Shown here: positions 9,871-18,451 of the stretch, in pieces
Numbering within the stretch: position 1 is the first letter of the stretch
Layout: every line of letters starts with the position of its first letter
Origin: Gammaproteobacteria bacterium
GTDB taxonomy: Bacteria; Pseudomonadota; Gammaproteobacteria; Magnimaribacterales; AG-339-G14
DNA length: 64,000 nucleotides
Assembly (NCBI GenBank): GCA_003331625.1
Contig: QOPF01000001.1
Coordinates: forward strand, 103,474-167,473
Reading direction: 5' to 3'
Program-made: the position numbers and the translations under genes
Notes under the pieces: model-generated
Database searches by the model: none
What the model was told of the DNA's origin: nothing
What the model saw: the letters and a program-made list of their open reading frames with translations, nothing else

Positions 9871-9915
9871 AAAAAGAATTAGAACATATAAGAAAAATAG
9901 AATAAAGAACTTTTA

Positions 9916-10713
9916 TTAAAAATCTTCAATCAAATCAACCATAGAATATATGCCGGGTTTTTTATCTATTATACTTCCTGCAAGAGATATTCCTTGTCCA
10001 AAGATATTTCTGCTAAGAGCATTATGAGTTACTGATATTTCCTCATTTTGAAAATTAAATATAACTTCATGCTTGCCTACTGAAGACTTATCTCGAATTG
10101 ATTCTATTTTTATTTCTTCATTAAAATTTATAAGACCTTTAGAGATATAATTCTTTATATCCAAGGCTGTTCCAGAGGGAGAATCTTTTTTTTGGTCGTG
10201 GTGAGTTTCAATAATTTTTATTTTCGAATCTGATGATGATTGGCCAGAATTCTCAGATTCTAGAACAGATGTTTTAGCATTTATATTTAGAATAATAGGC
10301 TTAAGAATATGTGATTTAAAAAAAGCTATGCCTTCACTTAAATTAGGAGCTTTTAAAACAGGAACAATTTTGGATAAGATTTCTAGTTTTTTGAAATGGT
10401 TATCATTGTGACCAGTAGAAGCCAGTATCAAAGGAATCTTATTCTTAAGACAAAACTCATGAACTTTATCAAAATTCTCTGGGTAAGAAGCATCAATAAC
10501 TATTGAATTGCTTACTTTTTCAGGATTTATTTCTTCGAGAGAAGATATTAATGGTTCTTTAATATGGTCAATTTTTTTTCCAACTAAAGGGTTTTTTTTT
10601 GAACAAATCCCATAAGCGATTATATTATTCTCTGTAATTGATTTTCCTAATTTCCCAGTAGCGCCAATCAAAATAAATTCCGTCTGTTCTGGGGACAATG
10701 TTTTAATAGTCAT
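9916..10713 (-). CDS. dapB: 4-hydroxy-tetrahydrodipicolinate reductase
   Basis: A 265-residue DapB for lysine and diaminopimelate synthesis, reducing the dihydrodipicolinate precursor with NAD(P)H. The N-terminal nucleotide loop is [10 protein letters not shown] (about 18-27). The substrate signature [17 protein letters not shown] (about 168-184) contains the catalytic His pair and Lys. The ATG overlaps the dnaJ stop (ATGA), as in the grpE-dnaK-dnaJ-dapB order of pseudomonads. The carAB genes that usually follow there are absent; rpsB comes next. Confidence 0.94.
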   Translation of the reverse strand: MTIKTLSPEQTEFILIGATGKLGKSITENNIIAYGICSKKNPLVGKKIDHIKEPLISSLEEINPEKVSNSIVIDASYPENFDKVHEFCLKNKIPLILASTGHNDNHFKKLEILSKIVPVLKAPNLSEGIAFFKSHILKPIILNINAKTSVLESENSGQSSSDSKIKIIETHHDQKKDSPSGTALDIKNYISKGLINFNEEIKIESIRDKSSVGKHEVIFNFQNEEISVTHNALSRNIFGQGISLAGSIIDKKPGIYSMVDLIEDF

Positions 10714-11789
10714 AGTTTTTTAAAGAAATCTTTAGCTGAATTCAACCAAGAACTCATTAAAGGGGAGTTATCTGTATGAGACATATTTTCTTTGAATTTG
10801 TTCAAAAGATCTTTTTGATTTGTGTTCAAGTTTACTGGAACCTCCACTATTACTCTAACTAAAATATCTCCAACTTTTCCTCCTCTTAAAGGCTTAATTC
10901 CTTTTCCGTTAAGTCTAAAAATTTTATGACTTTGTGTTCCTGTTGGAATTTTTATTTTTGCTTTACTCACTAAGGTTGGAACTTCTATTGATCCTCCCAA
11001 AGCAGCATCTACAAAATCTAATGGCACTTCGCAATAAAGGTGTTTTCCATCTCTTTCAAAAATTTCATGTTTTCTTACATTTATTGAAATATATAAATCC
11101 CCTCGGCTTCCACCTCTTCCTGATTCTCCTTCGCCTGAAAGTCTTATTCGGTCTCCTTCGTCAACCCCGGCGGGAATTTTTACCGAAAGTTTTTTATTTT
11201 TATTTAGATAACCAGAACCATTGCATTTTGAACAATTTGAATCATGAGACTCTCCTTCTCCTCTACACTGAGGACAAGTTTGCTGCATAGAGAAGAATCC
11301 TTGTTGCTGTCTTATCACTCCAGATCCTCCGCAATATGAACATCTATTCCATAATCCACTACATCTTTCTTTTGATGGAATTTCTATATTTAAGGATTTA
11401 CCAAAGACAGCGTCTTCAAGGGATATTTCCAGGTTATAACTTAGGTCGGCTCCTCTTGATGAACCTCTTCCTCCTCCTGATCCACCGCCAAAGATGTCAG
11501 AAAAAATATCTCCAAAAATATCACTGAAAGCATCTGCAGCTCCCTGTGAGCTTGAAAAAGAAGAATTAACTCCTTCATGGCCAAAGTTATCATACGTTTG
11601 TCTTTTTTGATCATCAGAAAGGATTTCATACGCTTCGGAAAGTTCTTTAAACTTTTCTGATGCTTGTTCGTCATCTGGATTCCTATCTGGATGAAACTTC
11701 ATGGCCAATTTCCGGTAAGCTTTTTTTAGCTCATCTTTGGAAGCGCCTTTAGTAACACCTAAAACATCATAATAATCCTTCTTACTCAT
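10710..11789 (-). CDS. dnaJ: Co-chaperone DnaJ with an incomplete zinc site
   Basis: A 359-residue DnaJ that delivers clients to DnaK and stimulates its ATPase. The J domain has HPD at residues 33-35, followed by a Gly/Phe-rich region (about 70-113), a zinc domain and two C-terminal substrate domains. The zinc region normally has four CxxCxGxG repeats. Here repeats 2-4 are intact (C150/C153, C172/C175, C186/C189), but repeat 1 is shortened to a lone C143 (RCSGLWNRC), leaving seven cysteines. The zinc centre built from repeats 1 and 4 therefore lacks one ligand. It lies 19 bp after dnaK and overlaps dapB. Confidence 0.97.
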   Translation of the reverse strand: MSKKDYYDVLGVTKGASKDELKKAYRKLAMKFHPDRNPDDEQASEKFKELSEAYEILSDDQKRQTYDNFGHEGVNSSFSSSQGAADAFSDIFGDIFSDIFGGGSGGGRGSSRGADLSYNLEISLEDAVFGKSLNIEIPSKERCSGLWNRCSYCGGSGVIRQQQGFFSMQQTCPQCRGEGESHDSNCSKCNGSGYLNKNKKLSVKIPAGVDEGDRIRLSGEGESGRGGSRGDLYISINVRKHEIFERDGKHLYCEVPLDFVDAALGGSIEVPTLVSKAKIKIPTGTQSHKIFRLNGKGIKPLRGGKVGDILVRVIVEVPVNLNTNQKDLLNKFKENMSHTDNSPLMSSWLNSAKDFFKKL

Positions 11790-11808
11790 GATGTCTCAGT
11801 GGGGTTTT

Positions 11809-13728
11809 TTAACTTTTCTCTTCTTTTACTTCTTCAAAGTCTGCATCCACCACTTCTTCATCAGAAGAGGCTTTGTTATCATCAGGATTATTTTGATTTT
11901 CCTGACTTTCTTGTTGTTGCTCAGTATAAAGTCTTTGTGCCAAGGAAGAAGATGCATCAGCTAGTGATTTTGTTTTTTCCTCTATCAGATCCTTATCCTC
12001 ACCCTTTAAAGCTTCTTCAAGAGCAGATATTGCGCTTTCGATACTTTCTTTTTCAGATGCTTCTACTTTTTCTGCTGATTCTTCAAGTGTTTTTTTACAT
12101 CCATGCAGCAGTGTGTCGGCAGCATTCCTAGCTTGAATGAGCTCTTCAAATTTTTTATCGTCTTCTGCATTAGCCTCGGCATCTTGAACCATTTTTTCTA
12201 TTTCTTCTTCAGAAAGTCCGCTAGAAGCCTGAATGGTAATAGATTGTTCTTTATCAGTTGCTTTATCCTTGGCTGAAACATTTAGAATTCCATTTGCATC
12301 TATATCAAAAGAAACTTCTATTTGAGGCATCCCTCTTGGTGCAGCAGGGATTCCATCTAAATTAAAAAGACCTAGCTGCTTATTATCTTTGGCTTGCTTT
12401 CTTTCACCTTGCACAACGTTTACTGTAACTGCTGTTTGATTATCTTCCGCTGTGGAAAAAATTTGAGATTTATTTGTTGGTATTGTGGTATTTTTGTCAA
12501 TTAAAGGAGTCATGACTCCACCCATGGTCTCAATTCCTAAAGTTAAGGGTGTAACATCTAAAAGAAGAATATCAGTTACGTCTCCTGCAAGAACTGCTCC
12601 TTGAATTGCGGCTCCAGCAGCAACAGCCTCATCAGGATTTATGTCTTTTCTCGGCTCTTTACCGAAGAATTCTTTGACCTTATCTTGAACTAGAGGCATT
12701 CTAGTTTGACCTCCAACAAGGATAACATCGCTTATGTCTGAGGTTGAAACTTTGGCATCATTAAGTGCTGTTTTGACGGGTAATAGAGTTTTAGAAATGA
12801 GATCGCCAACTAAAGACTCTAACTTAGCTCTTGTTAGTTTTAGGAGCAGGTGTTTAGGCCCGGAAGAATCCGCAGTAATGTAAGGAAGATTAATTTCAGT
12901 TTGTTGATTTGAAGATAGTTCAATTTTAGCTTTTTCAGCAGCTTCTTTTAATCTTTGAATCGCTGATGAATCCTGCGTTAGATCAAAATTTTGTTCTTTT
13001 TTAAATTCTTCTACAAGATGTTTAATAAGAACGTTATCAAAATCTTCTCCACCGAGGGATGTATCCCCATTTGTTGAGAGAACTTCAAATTGCTTTTCTC
13101 CGTCAACTTCAGCTAATTCTATGATTGAAATATCAAAAGTTCCTCCTCCAAGATCATAAACAGCAACTTTTTGATCTCCAGTTTTCTTATCCATTCCAAA
13201 AGCTAATGCAGCGGCTGTAGGTTCATTAATGATTCTTTTAACTTCTAACCCAGCAATTTTTCCAGCGTCTTTGGTAGCCTGCCTTTGAGAATCATTGAAA
13301 TATGCAGGAACAGTAATTACTGCTTCTTTTATTTCGTGGCCTAAATAATCTTCTGCTGATTTTTTCATTTTAGTTAGAATTTGAGCCGAAATTTGTTGAG
13401 GAGCAAGCTTTTCCCCTTTCACTTCAACCCAGGCATCTCCATTATCAGCTTTAATTATTTTAAAAGGCGTAGATTCAGCTTCTTTTTTTATCTCTCCATC
13501 AAACTTTCTACCTATTAATCTTTTAATTGCATACAAAGTGTTCTCTGGATTAGTAACAGCTTGGCGTTTTGCGCTTTGACCAACGATGACTTCGCTATCT
13601 GTATAAGCTACAACGGATGGAGTTGTTCTGTCGCCCTCTGAATTTTCTATTATTTTGGGCTGACCACTTTCTAGAATAGCTACACAGGAATTTGTAGTAC
13701 CTAGATCTATTCCAATTATTTTAGACAT
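11809..13728 (-). CDS. dnaK: Chaperone DnaK (Hsp70)
   Basis: A 639-residue Hsp70. The ATPase domain begins with [12 protein letters not shown] and includes the phosphate loop [13 protein letters not shown]. The substrate domain follows the [11 protein letters not shown] linker, and the protein ends in an acidic tail with the [11 protein letters not shown] motif that recruits partners. Length matches E. coli (638). A GAGG ribosome site precedes the ATG, and a heat-shock-like promoter lies in the gap to grpE. Confidence 0.98.
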   Translation of the reverse strand: MSKIIGIDLGTTNSCVAILESGQPKIIENSEGDRTTPSVVAYTDSEVIVGQSAKRQAVTNPENTLYAIKRLIGRKFDGEIKKEAESTPFKIIKADNGDAWVEVKGEKLAPQQISAQILTKMKKSAEDYLGHEIKEAVITVPAYFNDSQRQATKDAGKIAGLEVKRIINEPTAAALAFGMDKKTGDQKVAVYDLGGGTFDISIIELAEVDGEKQFEVLSTNGDTSLGGEDFDNVLIKHLVEEFKKEQNFDLTQDSSAIQRLKEAAEKAKIELSSNQQTEINLPYITADSSGPKHLLLKLTRAKLESLVGDLISKTLLPVKTALNDAKVSTSDISDVILVGGQTRMPLVQDKVKEFFGKEPRKDINPDEAVAAGAAIQGAVLAGDVTDILLLDVTPLTLGIETMGGVMTPLIDKNTTIPTNKSQIFSTAEDNQTAVTVNVVQGERKQAKDNKQLGLFNLDGIPAAPRGMPQIEVSFDIDANGILNVSAKDKATDKEQSITIQASSGLSEEEIEKMVQDAEANAEDDKKFEELIQARNAADTLLHGCKKTLEESAEKVEASEKESIESAISALEEALKGEDKDLIEEKTKSLADASSSLAQRLYTEQQQESQENQNNPDDNKASSDEEVVDADFEEVKEEKS

Positions 13729-13758
13729 AATATTTTCCTCATTTTTATCTAAATTATT

Positions 13759-13786
13759 TAATGAGGGCTAAAACAAAAAAAACAAG
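13759..13786 (-). promoter_or_regulatory. Candidate sigma-32 (heat-shock) promoter before dnaK
   Basis: In the 65-bp gap between grpE and dnaK, the minus strand reads CTTGTT (13781-13786), 13 bases, then CCCTCATTA (13759-13767). This resembles the sigma-32 elements CTTGAA and CCCCATTTA. Position fits a heat-shock start for dnaKJ independent of fur-grpE. Each half is imperfect. Confidence 0.45.
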
Positions 13787-13793
13787 TTAAAAA

Positions 13794-14348
13794 CTAAACT
13801 TTATTTACTATGACAAGTGCGGGTCTAATAATTCTATCTTGAATTTTATATCCTTTTTGAAGAACTTCTAATATTTCCTCGGGCTCTTGATTCTTATCTT
13901 CTTTTACAGATAAGGCTTCATGGAAATTTGGGTTAAACTTCTCTCCTAGAGGATCTATTTCTTCTATATTTTGGTTTGATAAAGCTTTAGAAATATCATT
14001 CAAAACAAGTTCAATCAAGCTAGAGGGAATTCCATTTTCAGAATGTTCCAAAGATCGATAGAGGTTGTCTATTGGAGTAAGAAGATCTTTTGTAATAGAT
14101 TCTGCAGAGAATATTCTAGATTTAAGAATTTCTTTTTGAGAAATTTTTCTTATATTTTCTACTTCTGCTTGAGCTCTAAGCACTCTTTCTTCCAATCCTT
14201 TTACCAACTCTGATAAAACTTTATTTTCCTCTTCAGGAGTGTTTGAGGCTTTTTCTTCAGTAAGTTCTTTTTCCTTTAATTCTAAATCTTTTGGTGTTTC
14301 GACATCTTCCATTTTAGAGGCATTTTCTTTATTACTTTTTTTACTCAT
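13794..14348 (-). CDS. grpE: Nucleotide exchange factor GrpE
   Basis: A 184-residue GrpE, which releases ADP from DnaK. An acidic, charged N-terminal tail and long helix (about 1-95) lead into the C-terminal beta domain with the signature DPLGEKFNPNFHEAL (about 133-147) and GYKIQDRIIRPALVIV at the end. Its start overlaps the fur stop by 8 bases. In pseudomonads recN separates the two genes; here recN is missing. Confidence 0.95.
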   Translation of the reverse strand: MSKKSNKENASKMEDVETPKDLELKEKELTEEKASNTPEEENKVLSELVKGLEERVLRAQAEVENIRKISQKEILKSRIFSAESITKDLLTPIDNLYRSLEHSENGIPSSLIELVLNDISKALSNQNIEEIDPLGEKFNPNFHEALSVKEDKNQEPEEILEVLQKGYKIQDRIIRPALVIVNKV

Positions 14349-14766
14349 TTTCCTCTTTAGGTTCTACATAAAGCACAAGTTTGTGATCAATTAATTTATA
14401 ACCATGAGAATCCGCTAACTTTTCTTGAATCTCTTCAATGACCTGATCATTAAATTCAATTACCTTTCCTGTTTTTAAACAAACCATATGATCATGGTGT
14501 TCGGCGAAATTTGGATTAGAAGATAGTTCATAAACAGAATTGCCTGATTCAAAATTCTGTTTCATAAGAATTCCGGCAGATTCAAATTGAGTTAAGACTC
14601 TGTAGACTGTTGCAAGTCCAACTTCATCTCCTGAATCAATAATTTTTTTATAAACATCGTCAGCGCTAAGATGTCTTTCAGAGGATTGATCAAAAATCTC
14701 TAAAATTCTTACCCTAGGTAAAGTAACCTTAAGACCGGCTTTTCTTAAATTTTTATCTTCGCTCAT
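14341..14766 (-). CDS. fur: Ferric uptake regulator Fur
   Basis: A 141-residue iron-responsive repressor. The winged helix ends in the recognition segment GLATVYRVLTQFESAGI (about 50-67). The metal-binding region has HHDHMVC (about 89-95). Only one cysteine of the E. coli CxxC pair is present (CLKTG), as in Pseudomonas Fur, so a structural Cys4 zinc site is not expected. A TATAAT (14817-14822, minus strand) about 50 bp upstream, inside bamE, is the likely -10. The gene diverges from bamE, the conserved fur-omlA arrangement. Confidence 0.96.
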   Translation of the reverse strand: MSEDKNLRKAGLKVTLPRVRILEIFDQSSERHLSADDVYKKIIDSGDEVGLATVYRVLTQFESAGILMKQNFESGNSVYELSSNPNFAEHHDHMVCLKTGKVIEFNDQVIEEIQEKLADSHGYKLIDHKLVLYVEPKEENE

Positions 14767-14792
14767 ATTTAAATGTGTGCTTAAATCAGTTT

Positions 14793-15164
14793 GTGAATTT
14801 TAATAAATTACTATCTATTATAACTATTTTTTTTATTTATTCCTGCGCTAGCAATTTTTATCAAGTTCCAATTGCCCAAGGAAATATAGTAAGTCTAGAT
14901 ATGCTTTCTAAGTTAGAAACTGGGTTAACTAAGGTTCAAGTTCAATATATTATGGGGACACCATCAGTAAAGGATCCTTTTAATTCTAGCCAATGGGATT
15001 ATATAGGCTTTGAATTAATAGGTAATGAACTAACAAGAGAGGTTCATCACACTCTTTTTTTTAAGGATAATAAACTTACTTCTTGGTCAAAAAAAATAGA
15101 GACTACTTCTAATGAAAATACGGAACGAGAATCTAAAAAACTGAGTACAGAAATATCAAAATAA
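14793..15164 (+). CDS. bamE: Outer-membrane assembly lipoprotein BamE
   Basis: BamE (SmpA/OmlA), a small lipoprotein of the Bam complex. I prefer the GTG at 14793 (123 residues) over a GTG 18 bases upstream because it gives a clean lipoprotein signal: a short basic start, a hydrophobic run, and lipobox Cys at residue 18 (IYSCAS). The mature part has the BamE pattern: MLSKLETGLTKVQVQYIMGTPSVKDPF and a later WDYIG. It diverges from fur, and its 3' end overlaps the opposing transporter gene by 32 bases. Confidence 0.9.
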   Translation: MNFNKLLSIITIFFIYSCASNFYQVPIAQGNIVSLDMLSKLETGLTKVQVQYIMGTPSVKDPFNSSQWDYIGFELIGNELTREVHHTLFFKDNKLTSWSKKIETTSNENTERESKKLSTEISK

Positions 15165-16470
15165 TAGCGCTAGTAGAAATGTATCTAAGTGAGAAATAGA
15201 AAATTCTAAATTGGAAATTTGAAAACTTTACGTTTTCTCTTATAAATTCATAAGGAATAAGCCACCCAACTAATAAGGCTATAAAAAAGCCTCCCATCGG
15301 CAACATTATATTGTTAGTAATGTAATCGATTGCTTCAAGAAAATTGAAGCCTAATATTCTTTTCTCTGTCCATATATTGAAAGAGAAAATACTTCCTAAT
15401 CCAACAACCCATATCAACATACCTAGAATTAAAACTATATTTTTTCTAGCTAATTTCTTTTGCTCTTCCATCCAGGCAGTAAAAGGCTCTAACAAAGATA
15501 TTGCAGAACTCAGTGCGGCTATAGAAATAAGCGTAAAAAAAATAATAGAAAATATTTTTCCGTAAGGTAAAGAATAGAAAGCGACAGGAAGAGTCTCAAA
15601 AATTAATCCTGGTCCAGCATTTACTGACAAGGAAGGGTTACTAAAAACTATTGGAAAGATAGCAATTCCAGCTGCCAATGCTACTAAGGTATCAAGCAAT
15701 ATAATTGTTAAAACTGTTTTGCCTATAAGTTGTTTTTCTGGCATGTAGGCTCCATATGCCATTATGGCTCCCATCCCAATAGATAAAGAGAAGAAGGCCT
15801 GTCCCATAGCGCTTACGATAACTTGTGGGGTCAATGCAGAAAAATCTGGATTGAACAAGAAGATCAAAGTTTTATTTATGTCGCCTGTTATTCCAGAATA
15901 AATTGAAACAAGTATGATGAATAAAAATAAAAATGGCATTAATAAATTTACCGATCTGCCAATACCCTTTACGACTCCTAAGCCTACAATAAAACAAGTT
16001 GCTAAAAGAAATATCGTATGCCAAAAAATCAACTTCATGGGAGAGGATGAAAAGTCAGAGAAATAATTTGTAGAGTAACTTGAAGGATTTTCTAGACCAG
16101 AAGGAAATAAATTAAAAATATAAGAGAATGCCATTCCAGCAAAAACACTATAGTAAGATAAAATAAGAATACCTGCTAAGGCACCTAAAACTCCAAGATA
16201 CTTCCAGGCAAAGGATATATTGAATTTCAAAGATATATCTTTCAAAGAGTTTATAGGGCTCTTTCTTCCATATTTACCTATTAAAACCTCTGAAGCCATA
16301 ACTGGTAAGCCAATTAGCAAGATACAAATCAAATATACTAATACAAATGCACTGCCACCATTTGAACCAACCATGTAAGGGAATTTCCAAATATTCCCAA
16401 GCCCAACTGCTGATCCAGAAGCAGCTAAAATGAAGGTGGTGTTACCTTGCCATATATTTTCTTTGCTCAT
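15133..16470 (-). CDS. Sodium:neurotransmitter symporter family transporter
   Basis: A 445-residue inner-membrane protein of the NSS (LeuT-like) family, which takes up amino acids or related solutes with sodium. The first helix carries the hallmark ASGSAVGLGNIWKFPYMVGSNGGSAF (about 17-42), where sodium and substrate bind in the unwound segment. Roughly eleven to twelve hydrophobic segments follow. The substrate cannot be read from sequence. It overlaps bamE tail to tail and diverges from smpB. Confidence 0.92.
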   Translation of the reverse strand: MSKENIWQGNTTFILAASGSAVGLGNIWKFPYMVGSNGGSAFVLVYLICILLIGLPVMASEVLIGKYGRKSPINSLKDISLKFNISFAWKYLGVLGALAGILILSYYSVFAGMAFSYIFNLFPSGLENPSSYSTNYFSDFSSSPMKLIFWHTIFLLATCFIVGLGVVKGIGRSVNLLMPFLFLFIILVSIYSGITGDINKTLIFLFNPDFSALTPQVIVSAMGQAFFSLSIGMGAIMAYGAYMPEKQLIGKTVLTIILLDTLVALAAGIAIFPIVFSNPSLSVNAGPGLIFETLPVAFYSLPYGKIFSIIFFTLISIAALSSAISLLEPFTAWMEEQKKLARKNIVLILGMLIWVVGLGSIFSFNIWTEKRILGFNFLEAIDYITNNIMLPMGGFFIALLVGWLIPYEFIRENVKFSNFQFRIFYFSLRYISTSAIILIFLYSVF

Positions 16471-16501
16471 TTGAAGATATTTTATAAAACTATTAACAAG
16501 T

Positions 16502-16507
16502 TATACT
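16502..16507 (+). promoter_or_regulatory. -10 box placed 6 bases before smpB
   Basis: TATACT lies exactly six bases upstream of the smpB ATG with no Shine-Dalgarno between. Transcription would begin at or next to the start codon. No good -35 is visible at the standard spacing. Confidence 0.4.
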
Positions 16508-16513
16508 AATTGA

Positions 16514-16987
16514 ATGGCTAAAGACAAGAAAATTAACAGACAGCCAATTATTGAAAATCGTCAAGCAAAGTATAATTACGAACTTTATGATAATTTTGAA
16601 GCAGGAATAGCCTTGCTAGGATGGGAAGTTAAAGCTATTAGAGCTTCAAGAGTTGATATCAAAGATGGTTACGTGATGATGAAAAAAGGAGAAGCTTGGC
16701 TCATCGGATTATCAATTTCACCCTTGAAAGAAGTAACAGAAGTAGTAGACCCCTTAAGGACAAGAAAGCTTTTACTAACTAAAGCTGAGTTATCTAAAAT
16801 ATTTAAAGCTACTAAAGAGAAAGGCTTATCCTGCCTTCCAATAAGAATATTTTGGAAAGATAATTTAGTAAAATTAAAGATCGGCCTTGGAAAAGGCAAG
16901 ACTAAATTTGATAAAAGAGAGAGTATTAAAAGAAAAGAATGGAATAAAGAAAAGGCAAAAACAGTCAAGATTAATAGCAACTTTTAA
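16514..16987 (+). CDS. smpB: SsrA-binding protein SmpB
   Basis: A 157-residue SmpB, which binds tmRNA and brings it to stalled ribosomes. The opening NRQAKYNYELYDNFEAGIALLGWEVKAIRASR is the family core barrel, and the basic C-terminal tail (KRESIKRKEWNKEKAK) inserts into the empty mRNA channel. It sits 29 bp upstream of its RNA partner ssrA on the same strand, so both parts of trans-translation are adjacent. Confidence 0.97.
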   Translation: MAKDKKINRQPIIENRQAKYNYELYDNFEAGIALLGWEVKAIRASRVDIKDGYVMMKKGEAWLIGLSISPLKEVTEVVDPLRTRKLLLTKAELSKIFKATKEKGLSCLPIRIFWKDNLVKLKIGLGKGKTKFDKRESIKRKEWNKEKAKTVKINSNF

Positions 16988-17016
16988 AAAACTATTTAAA
17001 ATAGAAGTCTTTTTAA

Positions 17017-17368
17017 GGGGGCGAAATGGATTAGACATCTGTTTTTGAACCTAAAGTGCATGTCGAGCTTGTAGCAATCTCGTTAAAAAAAGTTACAAAA
17101 CAATTAGTTGGCAATAAAGCAAACTACGCTCTAGCCGCATAATTTGGCTAGCTCTCCTTACCTAATGTCTATTAAGGTAATTGAGAGTCGATTAATAGAC
17201 TGCTTAGGAAGGTTTTTCTGTAACTTTTCTAATAAGCTAAAACAGAATACTTTTTATTTATCCTGCTCATCGGAGATTTAATAAAGGAATTTAAAAGATG
17301 AATCTAAACATGTAGATCTGATGGGGATGAATTGATGGACGCGGGTTCGATGCCCGCCGCCTCCACCA
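17017..17368 (+). ncRNA. ssrA: Transfer-messenger RNA (tmRNA)
   Basis: A one-piece tmRNA of about 352 nt. The 5' GGGGGCG pairs with the 3' CGCCTCC, followed by an encoded A-CCA at 17365-17368, and the 3' part has the T-arm sequence GGTTCGATGCC. The tag reading frame runs from GGC at 17110 to TAA at 17140-17142 and encodes GNKANYALAA, close to the E. coli ANDENYALAA with the protease-recognised ALAA end kept and Gly as the resume residue. A TAAAAT at 16997-17002 is a plausible -10. Confidence 0.97.
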
Positions 17369-17374
17369 AAATTG

Positions 17375-17380
17375 TATAAT
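17375..17380 (+). promoter_or_regulatory. -10 box placed 6 bases before the glycosyltransferase
   Basis: A consensus TATAAT begins 7 bases after the tmRNA 3' end and ends six bases before the GTG at 17387. This suggests a separate, possibly leaderless, transcript for the glycosyltransferase. No strong -35 is seen inside the tmRNA end. Confidence 0.45.
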
Positions 17381-17386
17381 CGCATA

Positions 17387-18154
17387 GTGATTACTTATTT
17401 AATAAACCTTAAAAGAGCACGAGAAAGATTAAATTCTTGTGAAAAAGAATTTAAAAAAATCGAACTTGAATACGTTCTTGTTGAAGCTGTAGATGGTAAG
17501 CAAATAAAGCTACCTCATCCAAATTTTTCTCATTTCAGATACTCTGCTCTTCATGGAAAAAAGATAAATCTAGGAGAGTTAGGATGTTATCTAAGTCATT
17601 TAAAAGTTCTTAAAAAGTTTATTGAATCTGAACATAACCAAGCCTTAGTTTGTGAAGATGATATTGAATTTAATCCTTTAATAAAAAAAATTATTGAAGA
17701 GGCATTAAATTGTGGAATCAAATTTGACCTTTTGCGATTAAGTGGAGGTAGTGATATCAACAAAGAAAAAGGAAGTCCTTTTAAACTAAAAAATCTTCAC
17801 GATAAATTTCACTTATCTATCAATTTTGGATTTAAGTCCGGAACAGGATGTTATTTGATTAATAGAAAAGGAGCTACAGAAATTTTAAAAAGATTGAGTA
17901 CTATGTCCTTGCCGATAGACCATGCGATTGATAGAGACTGGCTCTTAAATTTAAAGTCTTTAAGTGTGACTCCATCTCCTGTAAATTTAAAGAAAGAGTT
18001 ACATCTTGATAATTCATTTATAAATGCTACTAATGAATATAAGCTGAATTTTTTTATAAGATATTGGACTATGGTTCCTTATAGATTTTTTAACGAGTTA
18101 ATCCGAATAATTTATAAAACATTCTTATATATCAAAATTAAATTAGAACATTGA
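17387..18154 (+). CDS. Glycosyltransferase family 25 protein
   Basis: A protein of about 255 residues of the GT25 family (LPS/LOS sugar transferases). The N-terminal YLINLKRARERL (about 4-15), GELGCYLSHL (about 63-72) and ALVCEDDIEF (about 86-95) segments are the family landmarks, the last holding the acidic catalytic/metal residues. I chose GTG at 17387 because the protein then begins with the usual beta strand. A TTG 15 bases upstream is possible. It is directly behind ssrA, a common insertion site, but no integrase or repeats are present. The acceptor sugar is unknown. Confidence 0.85.
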   Translation: MITYLINLKRARERLNSCEKEFKKIELEYVLVEAVDGKQIKLPHPNFSHFRYSALHGKKINLGELGCYLSHLKVLKKFIESEHNQALVCEDDIEFNPLIKKIIEEALNCGIKFDLLRLSGGSDINKEKGSPFKLKNLHDKFHLSINFGFKSGTGCYLINRKGATEILKRLSTMSLPIDHAIDRDWLLNLKSLSVTPSPVNLKKELHLDNSFINATNEYKLNFFIRYWTMVPYRFFNELIRIIYKTFLYIKIKLEH

Positions 18155-18179
18155 CAACAAGGCAATAAATCTTCATCAT
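18151..18179 (+). promoter_or_regulatory. Promoter of rpsT
   Basis: TTGACA (18151-18156), a 17-base spacer and CATCAT (18174-18179) are followed by a GC-rich CGCCC and the ATG at 18188. Only eight bases separate the -10 from the start codon, so the mRNA would have almost no leader. No Shine-Dalgarno is present. Confidence 0.6.
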
Positions 18180-18187
18180 CGCCCATT

Positions 18188-18451
18188 ATGGCGAACATTC
18201 AATCAGCTAAGAAAAGATCTAGGCAAGCTAATGCAAAAAATGCTTTAAAAAGTGCTCAAAGAGCATCAATGAGAACTATGATCAAAAATGTAGAAGAAGC
18301 TATAGAAGATAAAGATACTGAAAAAGCTAAAAGTTTATTTAAATCTACTCAAAAGGTTCTAGACAAGTTGGCAAATAAGAAAATCCTTTCTAAGAACAAA
18401 GCTTCAAGACAAAAATCTAGGCTCACTAAGTCAATCAAAGCTCTAGGATAG
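18188..18451 (+). CDS. rpsT: 30S ribosomal protein S20
   Basis: An 87-residue basic helical S20. The start MANIQSAKKRSRQANAK and the end KNKASRQKSRLTKSI are diagnostic. It is transcribed alone from its own promoter, and its 3' end overlaps the opposing proB gene by 9 bases. Confidence 0.97.
   Translation: MANIQSAKKRSRQANAKNALKSAQRASMRTMIKNVEEAIEDKDTEKAKSLFKSTQKVLDKLANKKILSKNKASRQKSRLTKSIKALG

Noticed and set aside
9626..9919. Plus-strand 97-codon frame across the rpsB start and leader
   Set aside because: It overlaps rpsB and the leader hairpins and has no recognisable domain. The hairpins explain the region better.
11799..12131. Plus-strand 110-codon frame opposite the dnaK 3' end
   Set aside because: Composition (Leu/Phe/His-rich) is that of a mirror of the dnaK coding strand. 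No promoter, ribosome site or recognisable domain.
14775..14792. Upstream GTG start for bamE
   Set aside because: It would place six extra residues before the signal peptide. The GTG at 14793 gives a standard lipoprotein N-terminus.
17372..17386. TTG start for the glycosyltransferase four bases after tmRNA
   Set aside because: The TTG overlaps the predicted TATAAT promoter element; the GTG at 17387 gives a normal GT25 N-terminus.
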